Origin: Chromobacterium subtsugae
GTDB lineage: Bacteria; Pseudomonadota; Gammaproteobacteria; Burkholderiales; Chromobacteriaceae
Assembly (NCBI RefSeq): GCF_001676875.1
Contig: NZ_JYKA01000007.1
Span: forward strand, 1-64,000
Reading direction: 5' to 3'
Length of the DNA: 64,000 bases
This document shows positions 46,590 through 54,038 of the stretch, one piece after another. The position numbers were made by a program, and so were the translations under genes. The notes under the pieces were generated by a model. That model ran no database searches, was not told where the DNA came from, and saw nothing but the letters and a program-made list of their open reading frames with translations. How positions within the stretch are numbered: position 1 is the stretch's first letter; each line of letters begins with the position of its first letter.

Positions 46590-46994
46590 ATGGCCAGCCG
46601 CGCCATTTCCGATCTGCACCCGCAACTGCAACCGCTGGCCGAAGCCTTTCTGCGCCGCTGCCGCGACCAGGGAGTCGACCCGCTGCTCACCTGCACCTGG
46701 CGCTCCCCGGCCGAACAGGACGCCCTGTACCAGCAAGGCCGCAGCAAGCCCGGCCCCATCGTCACCCGCGCCCGCGCCGGCCAGTCCGCCCACAACGCCA
46801 TGCTGCACGGCAGCCCGGCCGCCCTCGCCTTCGACGTGGTGCCGCTGCAGGCCGGCAAGCCGGTATGGGACGCCGACCACCCTCACTGGCAAGTCATGGG
46901 CCAGATCGGCCTGGCGCTGGGCTTGCGCTGGTACGGCGCCGCCGACGCGCCGTTTCGCGAGTATCCCCATTTCCAACTGACGCAGGAGACATGA
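46590..46994 (+). CDS. M15-family peptidoglycan peptidase (endolysin)
   Basis: A 134-residue enzyme like the L-alanyl-D-glutamate peptidases of phage T5/Mu relatives: TCTWRSPAEQDALYQQGR, zinc ligands in QSAHNAM and AFDVVP, and the final His in EYPHFQL. It would cut peptide bridges during lysis. No signal peptide, so it depends on the holin. SD AAAGGAG at 46576-46582. The next gene overlaps by ATGA. Confidence 0.9.
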   Translation: MASRAISDLHPQLQPLAEAFLRRCRDQGVDPLLTCTWRSPAEQDALYQQGRSKPGPIVTRARAGQSAHNAMLHGSPAALAFDVVPLQAGKPVWDADHPHWQVMGQIGLALGLRWYGAADAPFREYPHFQLTQET

Positions 46995-47218
46995 GCATGC
47001 GCCTTTCCGACCTGGTCCGCGGCCCGCACAGCCGCCGTCTCAGCCATAGCCGGCTTTGGGCCAACGTGGCCTGCGCCGCCGCCACCGCGATGTTCGTCGT
47101 CGACGGCTGGCGCGGCACCCTCACGCCCGATCTGTGGCTGATCTATCTGGGCGTGGTGGGCGGCTACTCCGCCTCGCTGCGGCTGATCTCCGCCTATCGC
47201 GGCCGGAGCCCGGCATGA
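46991..47218 (+). CDS. Holin-like small membrane protein
   Basis: A 75-residue protein with two hydrophobic segments (ANVACAAATAMFVVDGW and LWLIYLGVVGGYSASLRLI) and a short basic start. Position between endolysin and spanin, size and topology match the DUF2644-type holins of Mu-like phages. ATGA overlap with the endolysin; CAGGAG SD. Confidence 0.78.
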   Translation: MSMRLSDLVRGPHSRRLSHSRLWANVACAAATAMFVVDGWRGTLTPDLWLIYLGVVGGYSASLRLISAYRGRSPA

Positions 47219-47778
47219 TGCCCGCCGCCGCCCTGCGGCTGGGCGCCTGTCTGCTCTTGCCGCTGGCCGCCGGCGCCGGCGGCTACGCGCTGGGCAGCCA
47301 GCGCAGCGGCCAATATTGGCAGGCCCGGCTGCAAGCCAGCGTTTCCCAACTGCAAGCCGACGACAGCCGCGCCGCCGAACAGCGGCAGCAAGCGGCGCTG
47401 ATGCAACAGCAGCAATGGCGCCAGCGCATCGATCAGCTGGAAGACAGCCTGCTGCGGCAGCAACAGGCGCGGCAAGCGCAGCAACGCCAACAAGCGCAAA
47501 GGATAGACGATGTCACTCGCCACGATGGTTCCGCTTTTACCGGCCTTGGCCCTGACGGCCTGCGCCTCTACCGCCAGCTCCTCGGCTATCCCGCCGAGCT
47601 GCCCGGCGCCCAGCCCCTACCTGCTGGAAATGCCGGCCAAGCCGCCGGCGCCGGCGGCGGGCTACCGGCGCCCGACCTCCTCGCCCACGCCGCCGATTAC
47701 GGCGCCTGGTGCCAACAACTGGAACAGCGCCTTGCCGCCCTGAAACAACTTTACGCCCCACAGGAGCCCACGCCATGA
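47215..47778 (+). CDS. Rz-like inner-membrane spanin
   Basis: A 187-residue protein with one N-terminal membrane anchor (LGACLLLPLAAGAGGYALG), then a long Gln/Arg/Ala-rich coiled coil (about 35-100) and a flexible C-terminal part. It contains the rz1-like frame inside it. Overlaps the holin by ATGA. Role: with Rz1 it fuses inner and outer membranes in the final lysis step. Confidence 0.85.
   Translation: MMPAAALRLGACLLLPLAAGAGGYALGSQRSGQYWQARLQASVSQLQADDSRAAEQRQQAALMQQQQWRQRIDQLEDSLLRQQQARQAQQRQQAQRIDDVTRHDGSAFTGLGPDGLRLYRQLLGYPAELPGAQPLPAGNAGQAAGAGGGLPAPDLLAHAADYGAWCQQLEQRLAALKQLYAPQEPTP
47510..47743 (+). CDS. Rz1-like outer-membrane lipoprotein spanin, nested in rz
   Basis: A 77-residue protein read in the +1 frame within the Rz gene. 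It has a signal peptide with lipobox LTAC (Cys at about 18), then a Pro-rich chain, the hallmarks of Rz1. SD AAAGGATAG lies at 47498-47505. The nested Rz/Rz1 layout is as in lambda. Confidence 0.85.
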   Translation: MSLATMVPLLPALALTACASTASSSAIPPSCPAPSPYLLEMPAKPPAPAAGYRRPTSSPTPPITAPGANNWNSALPP

Positions 47779-47972
47779 CCGACTTCTTCGACCGCGCCAG
47801 CGAGCTGGAAACCGAATTCCGCGAACAAGCGCTCGCCCGCCATTTCCAGCAGCTGCAACACGGCGGCTACAGCCACTGCGAGGACTGCGGCGATCCCATT
47901 CCGCAGGCCCGCCGCGTCGCGCTGCCCAGCTGCACCCGCTGCGTGATCTGCCAACAGTTGGCGGAACGCTGA
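47775..47972 (+). CDS. TraR/DksA-type C4 zinc-finger protein
   Basis: A 65-residue protein with four cysteines (CEDCGDPIPQARRVALPSCTRCVIC) in the TraR/DksA zinc-finger pattern and a short helical N-terminus. Such proteins bind the RNA polymerase secondary channel and occur in Mu-like phages. Overlaps the spanin by ATGA; SD CAGGAG. Confidence 0.88.
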   Translation: MTDFFDRASELETEFREQALARHFQQLQHGGYSHCEDCGDPIPQARRVALPSCTRCVICQQLAER

Positions 47973-47975
47973 GGA

Positions 47976-47991
47976 GGTTTCACGTGGAACA
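47976..47991. other. parS-like site over a start codon
   Basis: GGTTTCACGTGGAACA; the reverse complement TGTTCCACGTGAAACC matches the parS consensus TGTTNCACGTGAAACA at all but the last base. It spans the SD-start interval of the next gene, whose GTG start (47984) lies inside the CACGTG centre. The same 16-mer recurs at 62445-62460. Confidence 0.7.
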
Positions 47992-48199
47992 CGACAATCT
48001 GCTGGCCCTGGGCCGCATCGAAGGCAAGCTGGACATGATCGTCGCCCACCTCGCCAAACAGGATAAAAAACTGGAAGAACTGGACGGCCGTCTGCGCGAC
48101 GTGGAAGTCCAGGCCGCCAAAAGCGGCGCGCTGTCCGGCGCCCTGTCGGCGCTGCTGGTCACCCTGGCCGGCGAACTCCTCAAGCGCGCGCTGCACTGA
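47984..48199 (+). CDS. Small coiled-coil plus membrane-segment protein (XhlA-like layout)
   Basis: A 71-residue protein starting with GTG after a strong GAGGAGG. The first ~45 residues form a charged coiled coil (GRIEGKLDMIVAHLAKQDKKLEELDGRL) and the end is hydrophobic (GALSALLVTLAGELL). Such proteins are common next to phage lysis genes, but its function is unknown. Confidence 0.72.
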   Translation: MEHDNLLALGRIEGKLDMIVAHLAKQDKKLEELDGRLRDVEVQAAKSGALSGALSALLVTLAGELLKRALH

Positions 48200-48240
48200 C
48201 AACGCTCAGCTAAGCCCCGGCGCCGCCCCGCCTCACAATC
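48196..48240 (+). promoter_or_regulatory. Late promoter-like element A (before DUF1834/sheath genes)
   Basis: CTGACAACGCTCAGCTAAG continues CCCC, then after 15 bases CACAAT (48234-48239) as a possible -10. The first base of CTGACA is exactly 38 bases from the CACAAT. Closely matches elements B (59776), C (61319) and D (55796). Confidence 0.55.
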
Positions 48241-48274
48241 CCTCTCATCCTCTCCGTCCTTTCAAGGAAGCTCC

Positions 48275-48976
48275 ATGTCCATGCTGATCTCCGTGCAAAC
48301 CGCCATCGCCGACCGCCTGCGCCAAGGCCTGGGCCGCATGGTGCGCGAAGTGGCGGCCGACCTCGACGAAACCGCGCTGTGCGGCCTGCAGCTGGCCCAC
48401 GGCGACTACGCCAGCCGCCTCACCCCCGGCCAGGCCAGCCCCGTCATCAACACGCAGGCGCTGGCCAGGCTGCCGGCGCTGTGGACCGTGGCCGGCGGCA
48501 TCGCCGCCAGCACGCCGCAGGCCAGCCAGCGCCAACGCTACAAAGCCAACGCGCAGTTCACCGTCATCGTCGGCGACCGCCTGCAAGCCGATGCCGGCTA
48601 CGCCGGCGCCGGCGTCTGGCAACTGGTATACGCGGTGCGCCGCCTGCTGGCCTCGCAGGATTTCGGCCTGGCCATCCAGCCGCTGCAGCCGGAAAAAGTC
48701 CGCCCGCTGGGCCAGACCCCGCGCGACGGCCAGCCCTGGAGCTTGGTGGCCTGCGACTTCGCCACCTACTGGCTGGACGAAGCGCTGGACAACGGCCGCT
48801 GGCCGGCGCCGCAAGGCGACGCCGACCCGGACGCGCTGTTCCGATCCTTTGGCGGCCGCCTGGAAGACCCGGCCAAGGATTGGCAAAGCACCCAGCTCAA
48901 CTACAGCCTGGCCGGCAATCCCACCCTCAAGGCCCAGGACACCCTCATCCAGCCCGCTCCCAAGCCGGCTCCGTAA
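48275..48976 (+). CDS. DUF1834 tail protein (Mu gp37-like, tail terminator candidate)
   Basis: A 233-residue cytoplasmic protein. The N-terminal LISVQTAIADRLRQGLG and central blocks match DUF1834, the family of Mu gp37, which sits just before the sheath gene in Mu-like phages. The C-terminal 40 residues are Pro/Ala-rich. SD AAGGAAG. Mu normally has one more small gene (gpK/gp38) here before the sheath; none is present. Confidence 0.75.
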   Translation: MSMLISVQTAIADRLRQGLGRMVREVAADLDETALCGLQLAHGDYASRLTPGQASPVINTQALARLPALWTVAGGIAASTPQASQRQRYKANAQFTVIVGDRLQADAGYAGAGVWQLVYAVRRLLASQDFGLAIQPLQPEKVRPLGQTPRDGQPWSLVACDFATYWLDEALDNGRWPAPQGDADPDALFRSFGGRLEDPAKDWQSTQLNYSLAGNPTLKAQDTLIQPAPKPAP

Positions 48977-49051
48977 GCACCCAGTTTCCCCGTCGCCGCG
49001 CCGTCCGGCGCGGCACTCTCACCCAACCGCAGCATCAGGAGTCCCACTCTC

Positions 49052-50497
49052 ATGGCCAGCCCCAACATCAGCTTCGACCAAATTCCGGCATCCATCCGCA
49101 AACCGGGCAAATACTTCGAGTTCAACACCAAGCTGGCGGTACGCACCCTGCCGGGCAATCCGCAGCGCGTGCTGCTGATCGGCCAGCGCCTGGCCGACGA
49201 TCCGGCCAATCCGGGCAAGAACGCCACCCAGCCGGCGCTGTCGGCGCTGGACGTGTTCAGCGACGAACAAGCCGCCCAGGCCTTCGGCCGCGGTTCTTAC
49301 GCCCACCTGATGGCCCGCGCCGCGATCAACGCCAATCCCTATCTGCAACTCACCGTGATCGCGGTTGACGACGCCGCCGCCGGCGTGCCGGCAGCCGGCT
49401 CCTTCACCTTCAGCGGCCCGGCCGCCGCCGCCGGCGTGATGAGCCTCTATATCGGCGCCGTGCGCGTCGACGTGGCCGTCGCCGCCGGCGACGACGCCAC
49501 CAAGATCGCCGCCAACGCCCAGGCCGCCATCGCCAAGCTGACCGACCTGCCGGTAAGCGCCGCCGCCGCCAAGGAAGTGCTGACCCTCACCGCCCGCCAC
49601 AAGGGCGGCATCGGCAACGGCATCGCGCTGAAGGCGCAGGAACAGATCGCCGGCCTGACCGTGGCCATCGCGCCGATGAAGGGCGGCGCCGGCGACCCGG
49701 ACATCGCCCCGGCGCTGGCCGCGGTGGTCAGCGGCGGCCACCAGATCGTGGTCAATCCGTTCAACACCGACGCCGCCCTGGCCGCGCTGCGCACCCACCT
49801 CGACTTCGTTTCCGGCCCGCTGGAACAGCGCGGCGCCATCGGCGTGATCGCCACCGTCGGCGCGCTGGCCGACGCGGCAGCCCTGTCCGCCAAACTGGAC
49901 AGCGGCCGCATCACCGCCGCCTGGTATCGCGGCTCGGCCAAGCTGCCGGGCGACATCGCCGCCGCTTACGCCGCGGTGCTGGCCAGCGAGGAAGATCCGG
50001 CCCGTCCGCTCAACACGCTGGAGCTGAAAGGCCTGGACGTGGTGGACCTGGCGTCCCGCACCAGCCGCACCGAGCAGGAAAGCGCGCTGTACAGCGGCGT
50101 CACCCCGCTGGAAGTGGCCGCCGGCAACCGCGTGCAGATCGTCCGCGCCATCAGCACCTACACCAAGGACGCGCAAGGCGTGGACGACGTGTCGCTGCTG
50201 GACATCACCACCATCCGCACGCTGGACTACGTCCGCCGCGCCTGCCGCGAGCGCATCGCGCTGCGCTTCCCGCGTGAAAAGCTGTCCGACCGCACGCCGT
50301 CCAAGGTGCGCTCCGAACTGCTGGACGTGCTGTACAAGCTGGAAGAGCTGGAAATCATCGAACAGGTTGACGCCAACAAGGACGGCCTGATCGTCGAGCG
50401 CGACCTGCAGGACGCCAACCGCCTGGACGCCAAGATCCCGGTTGACGTGGTGAACGGCCTGCACGTGTTCGCCGGCCGCATCGACCTGCTGCTGTAA
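49052..50497 (+). CDS. Contractile tail sheath protein (Mu gpL-like)
   Basis: A 481-residue sheath subunit. Start motif ASPNISFDQIPASIRKPGKYFEFNT and ALRTLPGNPQRVLLIGQR-type text (RTLPGNPQRVLLIGQRL) are typical of Mu gpL; the C-terminal domain (TIRTLDYVRRACRERIALRFPREKLSDRT) holds the interlock strands. Length is about that of Mu gpL (495). SD present upstream. Contraction of this sheath drives the tube into the target cell. Confidence 0.93.
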   Translation: MASPNISFDQIPASIRKPGKYFEFNTKLAVRTLPGNPQRVLLIGQRLADDPANPGKNATQPALSALDVFSDEQAAQAFGRGSYAHLMARAAINANPYLQLTVIAVDDAAAGVPAAGSFTFSGPAAAAGVMSLYIGAVRVDVAVAAGDDATKIAANAQAAIAKLTDLPVSAAAAKEVLTLTARHKGGIGNGIALKAQEQIAGLTVAIAPMKGGAGDPDIAPALAAVVSGGHQIVVNPFNTDAALAALRTHLDFVSGPLEQRGAIGVIATVGALADAAALSAKLDSGRITAAWYRGSAKLPGDIAAAYAAVLASEEDPARPLNTLELKGLDVVDLASRTSRTEQESALYSGVTPLEVAAGNRVQIVRAISTYTKDAQGVDDVSLLDITTIRTLDYVRRACRERIALRFPREKLSDRTPSKVRSELLDVLYKLEELEIIEQVDANKDGLIVERDLQDANRLDAKIPVDVVNGLHVFAGRIDLLL

Positions 50498-50565
50498 GCC
50501 TCTCCCACCCTCCGCCGGCCGGGCCATCCGGCCGGTTCCCTCCCCGCATCGAAAAGGAATATCCC

Positions 50566-50937
50566 ATGGCTTTGAAAGAATACGCAGGCTCCATCGTCCT
50601 GGAAGTGAACGGCCAGGAAATCGACGTCATCGACCTCAACGTCAGCAGCAAGACCGGCCGCAAGCTGGTGAAGACGATGAACTCCAGCGGCCGCGCCAAG
50701 GGCTTCTCCCGCGGCGTCACCGAGTACGACCTGTCCATCACCGTGTCCATCCCGCTGACCGGCGATCTGGACTGGGAAGCGATCGAAGGCGCCAAGCTGA
50801 CCGAATTCCCGCTGGCCGGCGGCAAACGCACCAGCTACCTCGACTGCTTCACGATGGAAGTCGGCGAGAAATACGGCGTGGAAAGCGAAGCGCGCCGCGA
50901 TATCAAGCTGATGTCGCTGCGGAAGGTGGTCGAATAA
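50566..50937 (+). CDS. Tail tube protein (Mu gpM-like)
   Basis: A 123-residue beta-rich protein (EYAGSIVLEVNGQEIDVIDLNVSS, GVTEYDLSITVSIPL, YLDCFTMEVGEKYG). Size and place right after the sheath identify the inner tube. SD AAAAGGA. A strong terminator follows within five bases of the stop. Confidence 0.88.
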   Translation: MALKEYAGSIVLEVNGQEIDVIDLNVSSKTGRKLVKTMNSSGRAKGFSRGVTEYDLSITVSIPLTGDLDWEAIEGAKLTEFPLAGGKRTSYLDCFTMEVGEKYGVESEARRDIKLMSLRKVVE

Positions 50938-50941
50938 GTCG

Positions 50942-50985
50942 TAGCTGGCCATCGTTTGATGGCCAGCTATTTTTTATCTTTTTTT
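50942..50985 (+). terminator. Strong terminator inside the tail operon, after the tube gene
   Basis: TAGCTGGCCATC, loop GTTT, GATGGCCAGCTA (perfect 12-base stem), then TTTTTTATCTTTTTTT. It would keep sheath and tube, needed in many copies, well above the downstream genes, or mark the edge of the inserted A/T-rich gene. Confidence 0.92.
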
Positions 50986-51048
50986 AATTAATTGCAGAGG
51001 AATTGCCCGCTGTGGTTTCTATCAACTTAATCATAAGGAATTTCACAT

Positions 51049-52734
51049 ATGCCAATTGAAAAAAAACCACAAAAGGCAAGCATTAAAAATACCTACTCCA
51101 GAGGAAAAGACAAGAGATTATCTACCGACAAAACATCCTCTCAAAAAATAGCGGAGACGTTATTCTCACAGGAAAATTCCGATCCATCCCCTCCTGAAAC
51201 TAAGAGTATTTTTTCTAATCAGCAAGTATCAGATTCCAAATCGATACTGGAGGGATTCCTAGATGCAATTACCAAAGAACATGGGGAGCTATCCGCACCA
51301 GGCGCCTTGGCAAAAGCAGGAAAAGACAGACTGAAACTACTTGGGAATATTGATAATGCAACCAAAGTACTCCAGCATGTTATCGCTGGAAACGATGATG
51401 AAGCTATAGTCCAACTCTCCAGAATTATTGGCGAATATGCTGGCGATAAGATAGGTGGAGAAATTGGTGGAAAACTAGGAGCAGCAGGCGGATCCTTGAT
51501 TGGTCCGGAGGGAACGGTTGCAGGAGGAATCGCAGGAGGCACCTATGGGGCCATGTATGGCTCTCAAAAAATGGGTGATATTGCGGAGCGGATCGCCAGG
51601 GAACAACTCAACTATGTCGTTTCAAATGATGACGTGCCCCCAACAATAGAAAAAAAAGATGGTGGAAAGTACTTCCTTGCCAAGCATGGTGAAAACTATC
51701 AATGGTATGACGCCACCCCTCAAGAGGCTACGCAAAGTCGCAGCGTTGGTTCGCTAGCATCAAGCAATGAGAAAAAATACAAGCCGGTAAAAGATGAAAA
51801 ACTCACAGACGAGCTAACTCAGGAATATGCTGAGAAAACTGGGTATATCAATAGAAGAATAAAAGAACAGAATAAAAAAAATCAAGAGGACAGAAGGAAA
51901 AATATAAAAAGGGGCCTCGCTCCCGATGGAAAAGAATTCAACAAGCAATATACCACTGACGGCAAAGGAGTCCATGCCAGTCAAATATGGGTAGAAGACA
52001 AAAAGAAAAACCAATTGATTGGTGTAAATACCGTTGACACTCAAGGAAAATCGATAAGCTCGGCGGATTATTATGACAAAGAAACCGGCCGCCATTTAGG
52101 AACAGAGACTGCCATCACCGAAGGAGGGAAAACAACCAAAAGCAGCACATTACCTTCCGATAAAAACTCACCGCCCTCGCCAAAACCCCACAAAATCAGC
52201 GCAAAGCCCAAAAATACACCCAATAGCGCGGACAATAAAAAAGAAAAAACAAATTCAGCACCAAACATACAAAAGAGAACACCGCAGAAAAATACAGCTC
52301 TAGGCTTGAACGAGCAGCAATCCCCTGTGCAGAAGGGAATTGCCAACTCGATTTCCCCTGCAACCAATTCAGCCACAGAGCCGAATGCCATCGAAAAAGA
52401 CCCGAACCCAAACGTAGCGGCGGCAACCGAAGAACAGGTAGTCAAAACACATGCCTCAGGGCAGCTCTCAACCGTTGCCGATGAGATGCCCGATAAGACG
52501 AAAACACCGGCGCAAGACACCACGCTATCGCCCCACGGCCAGACCGATAAAACACAAATCCCGGCGCCATCAACCGGCGGCAATTCAGACTCTCAGCTTG
52601 CCGCTCTAATCGCCCAGCTCAGCTCAGCGCTTGCACAACTCACTCAACCCATACGCGTCGTCGTCGACGTCCAGCACGGCAACATCATCGCCGCCGTCAA
52701 CGCCGCCAACAGCCAACAACAAAGGAGGAGCTGA
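51049..52734 (+). CDS. A/T-rich protein in the tape-measure position, with glycine-zipper segment
   Basis: A 561-residue protein between tube and gpN genes, where Mu-like phages put the tape measure. Its last ~50 residues (SQLAALIAQLSSALAQL, then PIRVVVDVQHGNIIAAVNAA) resemble tape-measure C-termini. The rest does not: a Lys/Asn/Ser/Thr-rich, disordered-looking N-terminus, a Gly-rich GxxxG segment (about 128-172; GGEIGGKLGAAGGSLIG, AGGIAGGTYGAMYG), a charged region and a long Pro/Ser/Thr-rich stretch. DNA is far more A/T-rich than its neighbours until about 52590, where normal composition returns inside the frame. Either a divergent tape measure or a cargo/effector grafted onto a tape-measure tail. 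Confidence 0.75.
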   Translation: MPIEKKPQKASIKNTYSRGKDKRLSTDKTSSQKIAETLFSQENSDPSPPETKSIFSNQQVSDSKSILEGFLDAITKEHGELSAPGALAKAGKDRLKLLGNIDNATKVLQHVIAGNDDEAIVQLSRIIGEYAGDKIGGEIGGKLGAAGGSLIGPEGTVAGGIAGGTYGAMYGSQKMGDIAERIAREQLNYVVSNDDVPPTIEKKDGGKYFLAKHGENYQWYDATPQEATQSRSVGSLASSNEKKYKPVKDEKLTDELTQEYAEKTGYINRRIKEQNKKNQEDRRKNIKRGLAPDGKEFNKQYTTDGKGVHASQIWVEDKKKNQLIGVNTVDTQGKSISSADYYDKETGRHLGTETAITEGGKTTKSSTLPSDKNSPPSPKPHKISAKPKNTPNSADNKKEKTNSAPNIQKRTPQKNTALGLNEQQSPVQKGIANSISPATNSATEPNAIEKDPNPNVAAATEEQVVKTHASGQLSTVADEMPDKTKTPAQDTTLSPHGQTDKTQIPAPSTGGNSDSQLAALIAQLSSALAQLTQPIRVVVDVQHGNIIAAVNAANSQQQRRS

Positions 52735-54038
52735 TGTTCAGCCTCAATCTGTCCGCCGGCACGGCCGCCGGCTCCCTGGTGGACGCCAGCTTCCGCGGCG
52801 TGCGCTTCGATTGCCTGAAAAGCCAGGACAGCGCCCAGCGCGACCAGGCGATGCACGAATACCCGTACAAGGACGGGGCCGATGTCGAGGATCTGGGCCG
52901 CAAGGCGCGCAAGGTGACGCTCAACGCGATGTTCTGGGGCGAGGGCTATCAGGACCGGCTGCGCGAATTCGTCGCCGCACTGGACGCCGCCGGCCCGGGC
53001 GAGCTGGTGCACCCGGTGTTCGGCAGCATGCCGCAGGCCCAGGTGCTGGACTACCAGATCAGCCACGACGCCGACGCGCCCGACTCCTGCGCCGTGGACA
53101 TCAACTGGGTGGAGGCCACGCCGGGCAATCCCTTCTTCGCGCAGCACAAGCCGCTGCAGCAGAGCGAAGCCATCGACGCCAAGGTGGACGAGCTGCGCGG
53201 CATGGCCGGCGAAGCCTACGCCAAAGCCCAGGAACTGGTCGCCACCGCCAAGGGCGCGCTGGCCAGGCTGGGCGCGCTGCGCCAGCAGCTGGTCGCCACG
53301 GTGAAGGCGCTGGCCGACATGGCCAACCAGGCGGTGGCCCAGGTCAACGACCTGCTGGCCTATCCGCAAGCCTTCGTCAGCGAGGTGAACGGACTGGTGG
53401 ACCAGGTGGCCGACTGGAAATTCGACCAGGCGCTGGACCTGGGCCCGCTGCCGGCGTTGAAAACCGCCGCCAGCCTGCCCGCCGCCACCCTGGCCGACTG
53501 GAATGCGCTGCGGCGCCGGCTGGACGGCCTGCCGGAGCGGATACGCCAGAACACCACGCCGCTCACCGCCAGCGCCGCCCTCACCGTGTGGAGCAGCGAC
53601 CAGCAGCGGATAGACGCGCTGCTGCAGCTGAACGTCGCCACCAAGCTGGCCAGCGCCGCCAGCGGCATCTTCGGCAGCGAGGCCGAGCGGCCGACGCTGA
53701 CGCCGCCGGCGCTGGAGCAGATCGCCGGCGACGTGCGCGGCTCGCTGCAAACCGCCATCGACCAATGGCGCGCCAATATGCCGGCCGACGCCGCCTACCG
53801 CGTGGTGGACAGCCTGCGCGAGCTGGGCCTGCAGGTGCAGCAGGGCGCCGCCGGCCTGATCGCCGCCAAGCCGCCGCTGATCGAACGCGCGGTGGAAGCC
53901 GAAGCCAACCTGCGCCAGCTGGCCCACCTGTGGTACGGCGACAGCGGCCGCGCCGACGAGCTGCTGCGGCTCAACCCGCAGCTGGCCTATCCCAACCACC
54001 TGACTCCGGGGACCGTGATCCATGGCTACGCCCGCTAA
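52734..54038 (+). CDS. Mu gpN-like tail/DNA-circularisation family protein
   Basis: A 434-residue protein with the DNA-circularisation N-terminal domain (VDASFRGVRFDCLKSQDSAQRDQAMHEYPYKDGADVEDLGRKARKVTLNAMFWGEGY region) and a C-terminal LysM-like end (ADELLRLNPQLAYPNHLTPGTVIHGYA). In Mu this baseplate protein follows the tape measure. The start overlaps the previous stop (TGATG). Confidence 0.88.
   Translation: MFSLNLSAGTAAGSLVDASFRGVRFDCLKSQDSAQRDQAMHEYPYKDGADVEDLGRKARKVTLNAMFWGEGYQDRLREFVAALDAAGPGELVHPVFGSMPQAQVLDYQISHDADAPDSCAVDINWVEATPGNPFFAQHKPLQQSEAIDAKVDELRGMAGEAYAKAQELVATAKGALARLGALRQQLVATVKALADMANQAVAQVNDLLAYPQAFVSEVNGLVDQVADWKFDQALDLGPLPALKTAASLPAATLADWNALRRRLDGLPERIRQNTTPLTASAALTVWSSDQQRIDALLQLNVATKLASAASGIFGSEAERPTLTPPALEQIAGDVRGSLQTAIDQWRANMPADAAYRVVDSLRELGLQVQQGAAGLIAAKPPLIERAVEAEANLRQLAHLWYGDSGRADELLRLNPQLAYPNHLTPGTVIHGYAR

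Noticed and set aside
50938-51048. A frameshifted tail-chaperone gene between tube and tape measure
   Set aside because: The interval is too short and holds only a terminator and an SD; no slippery heptamer with downstream frame was seen.
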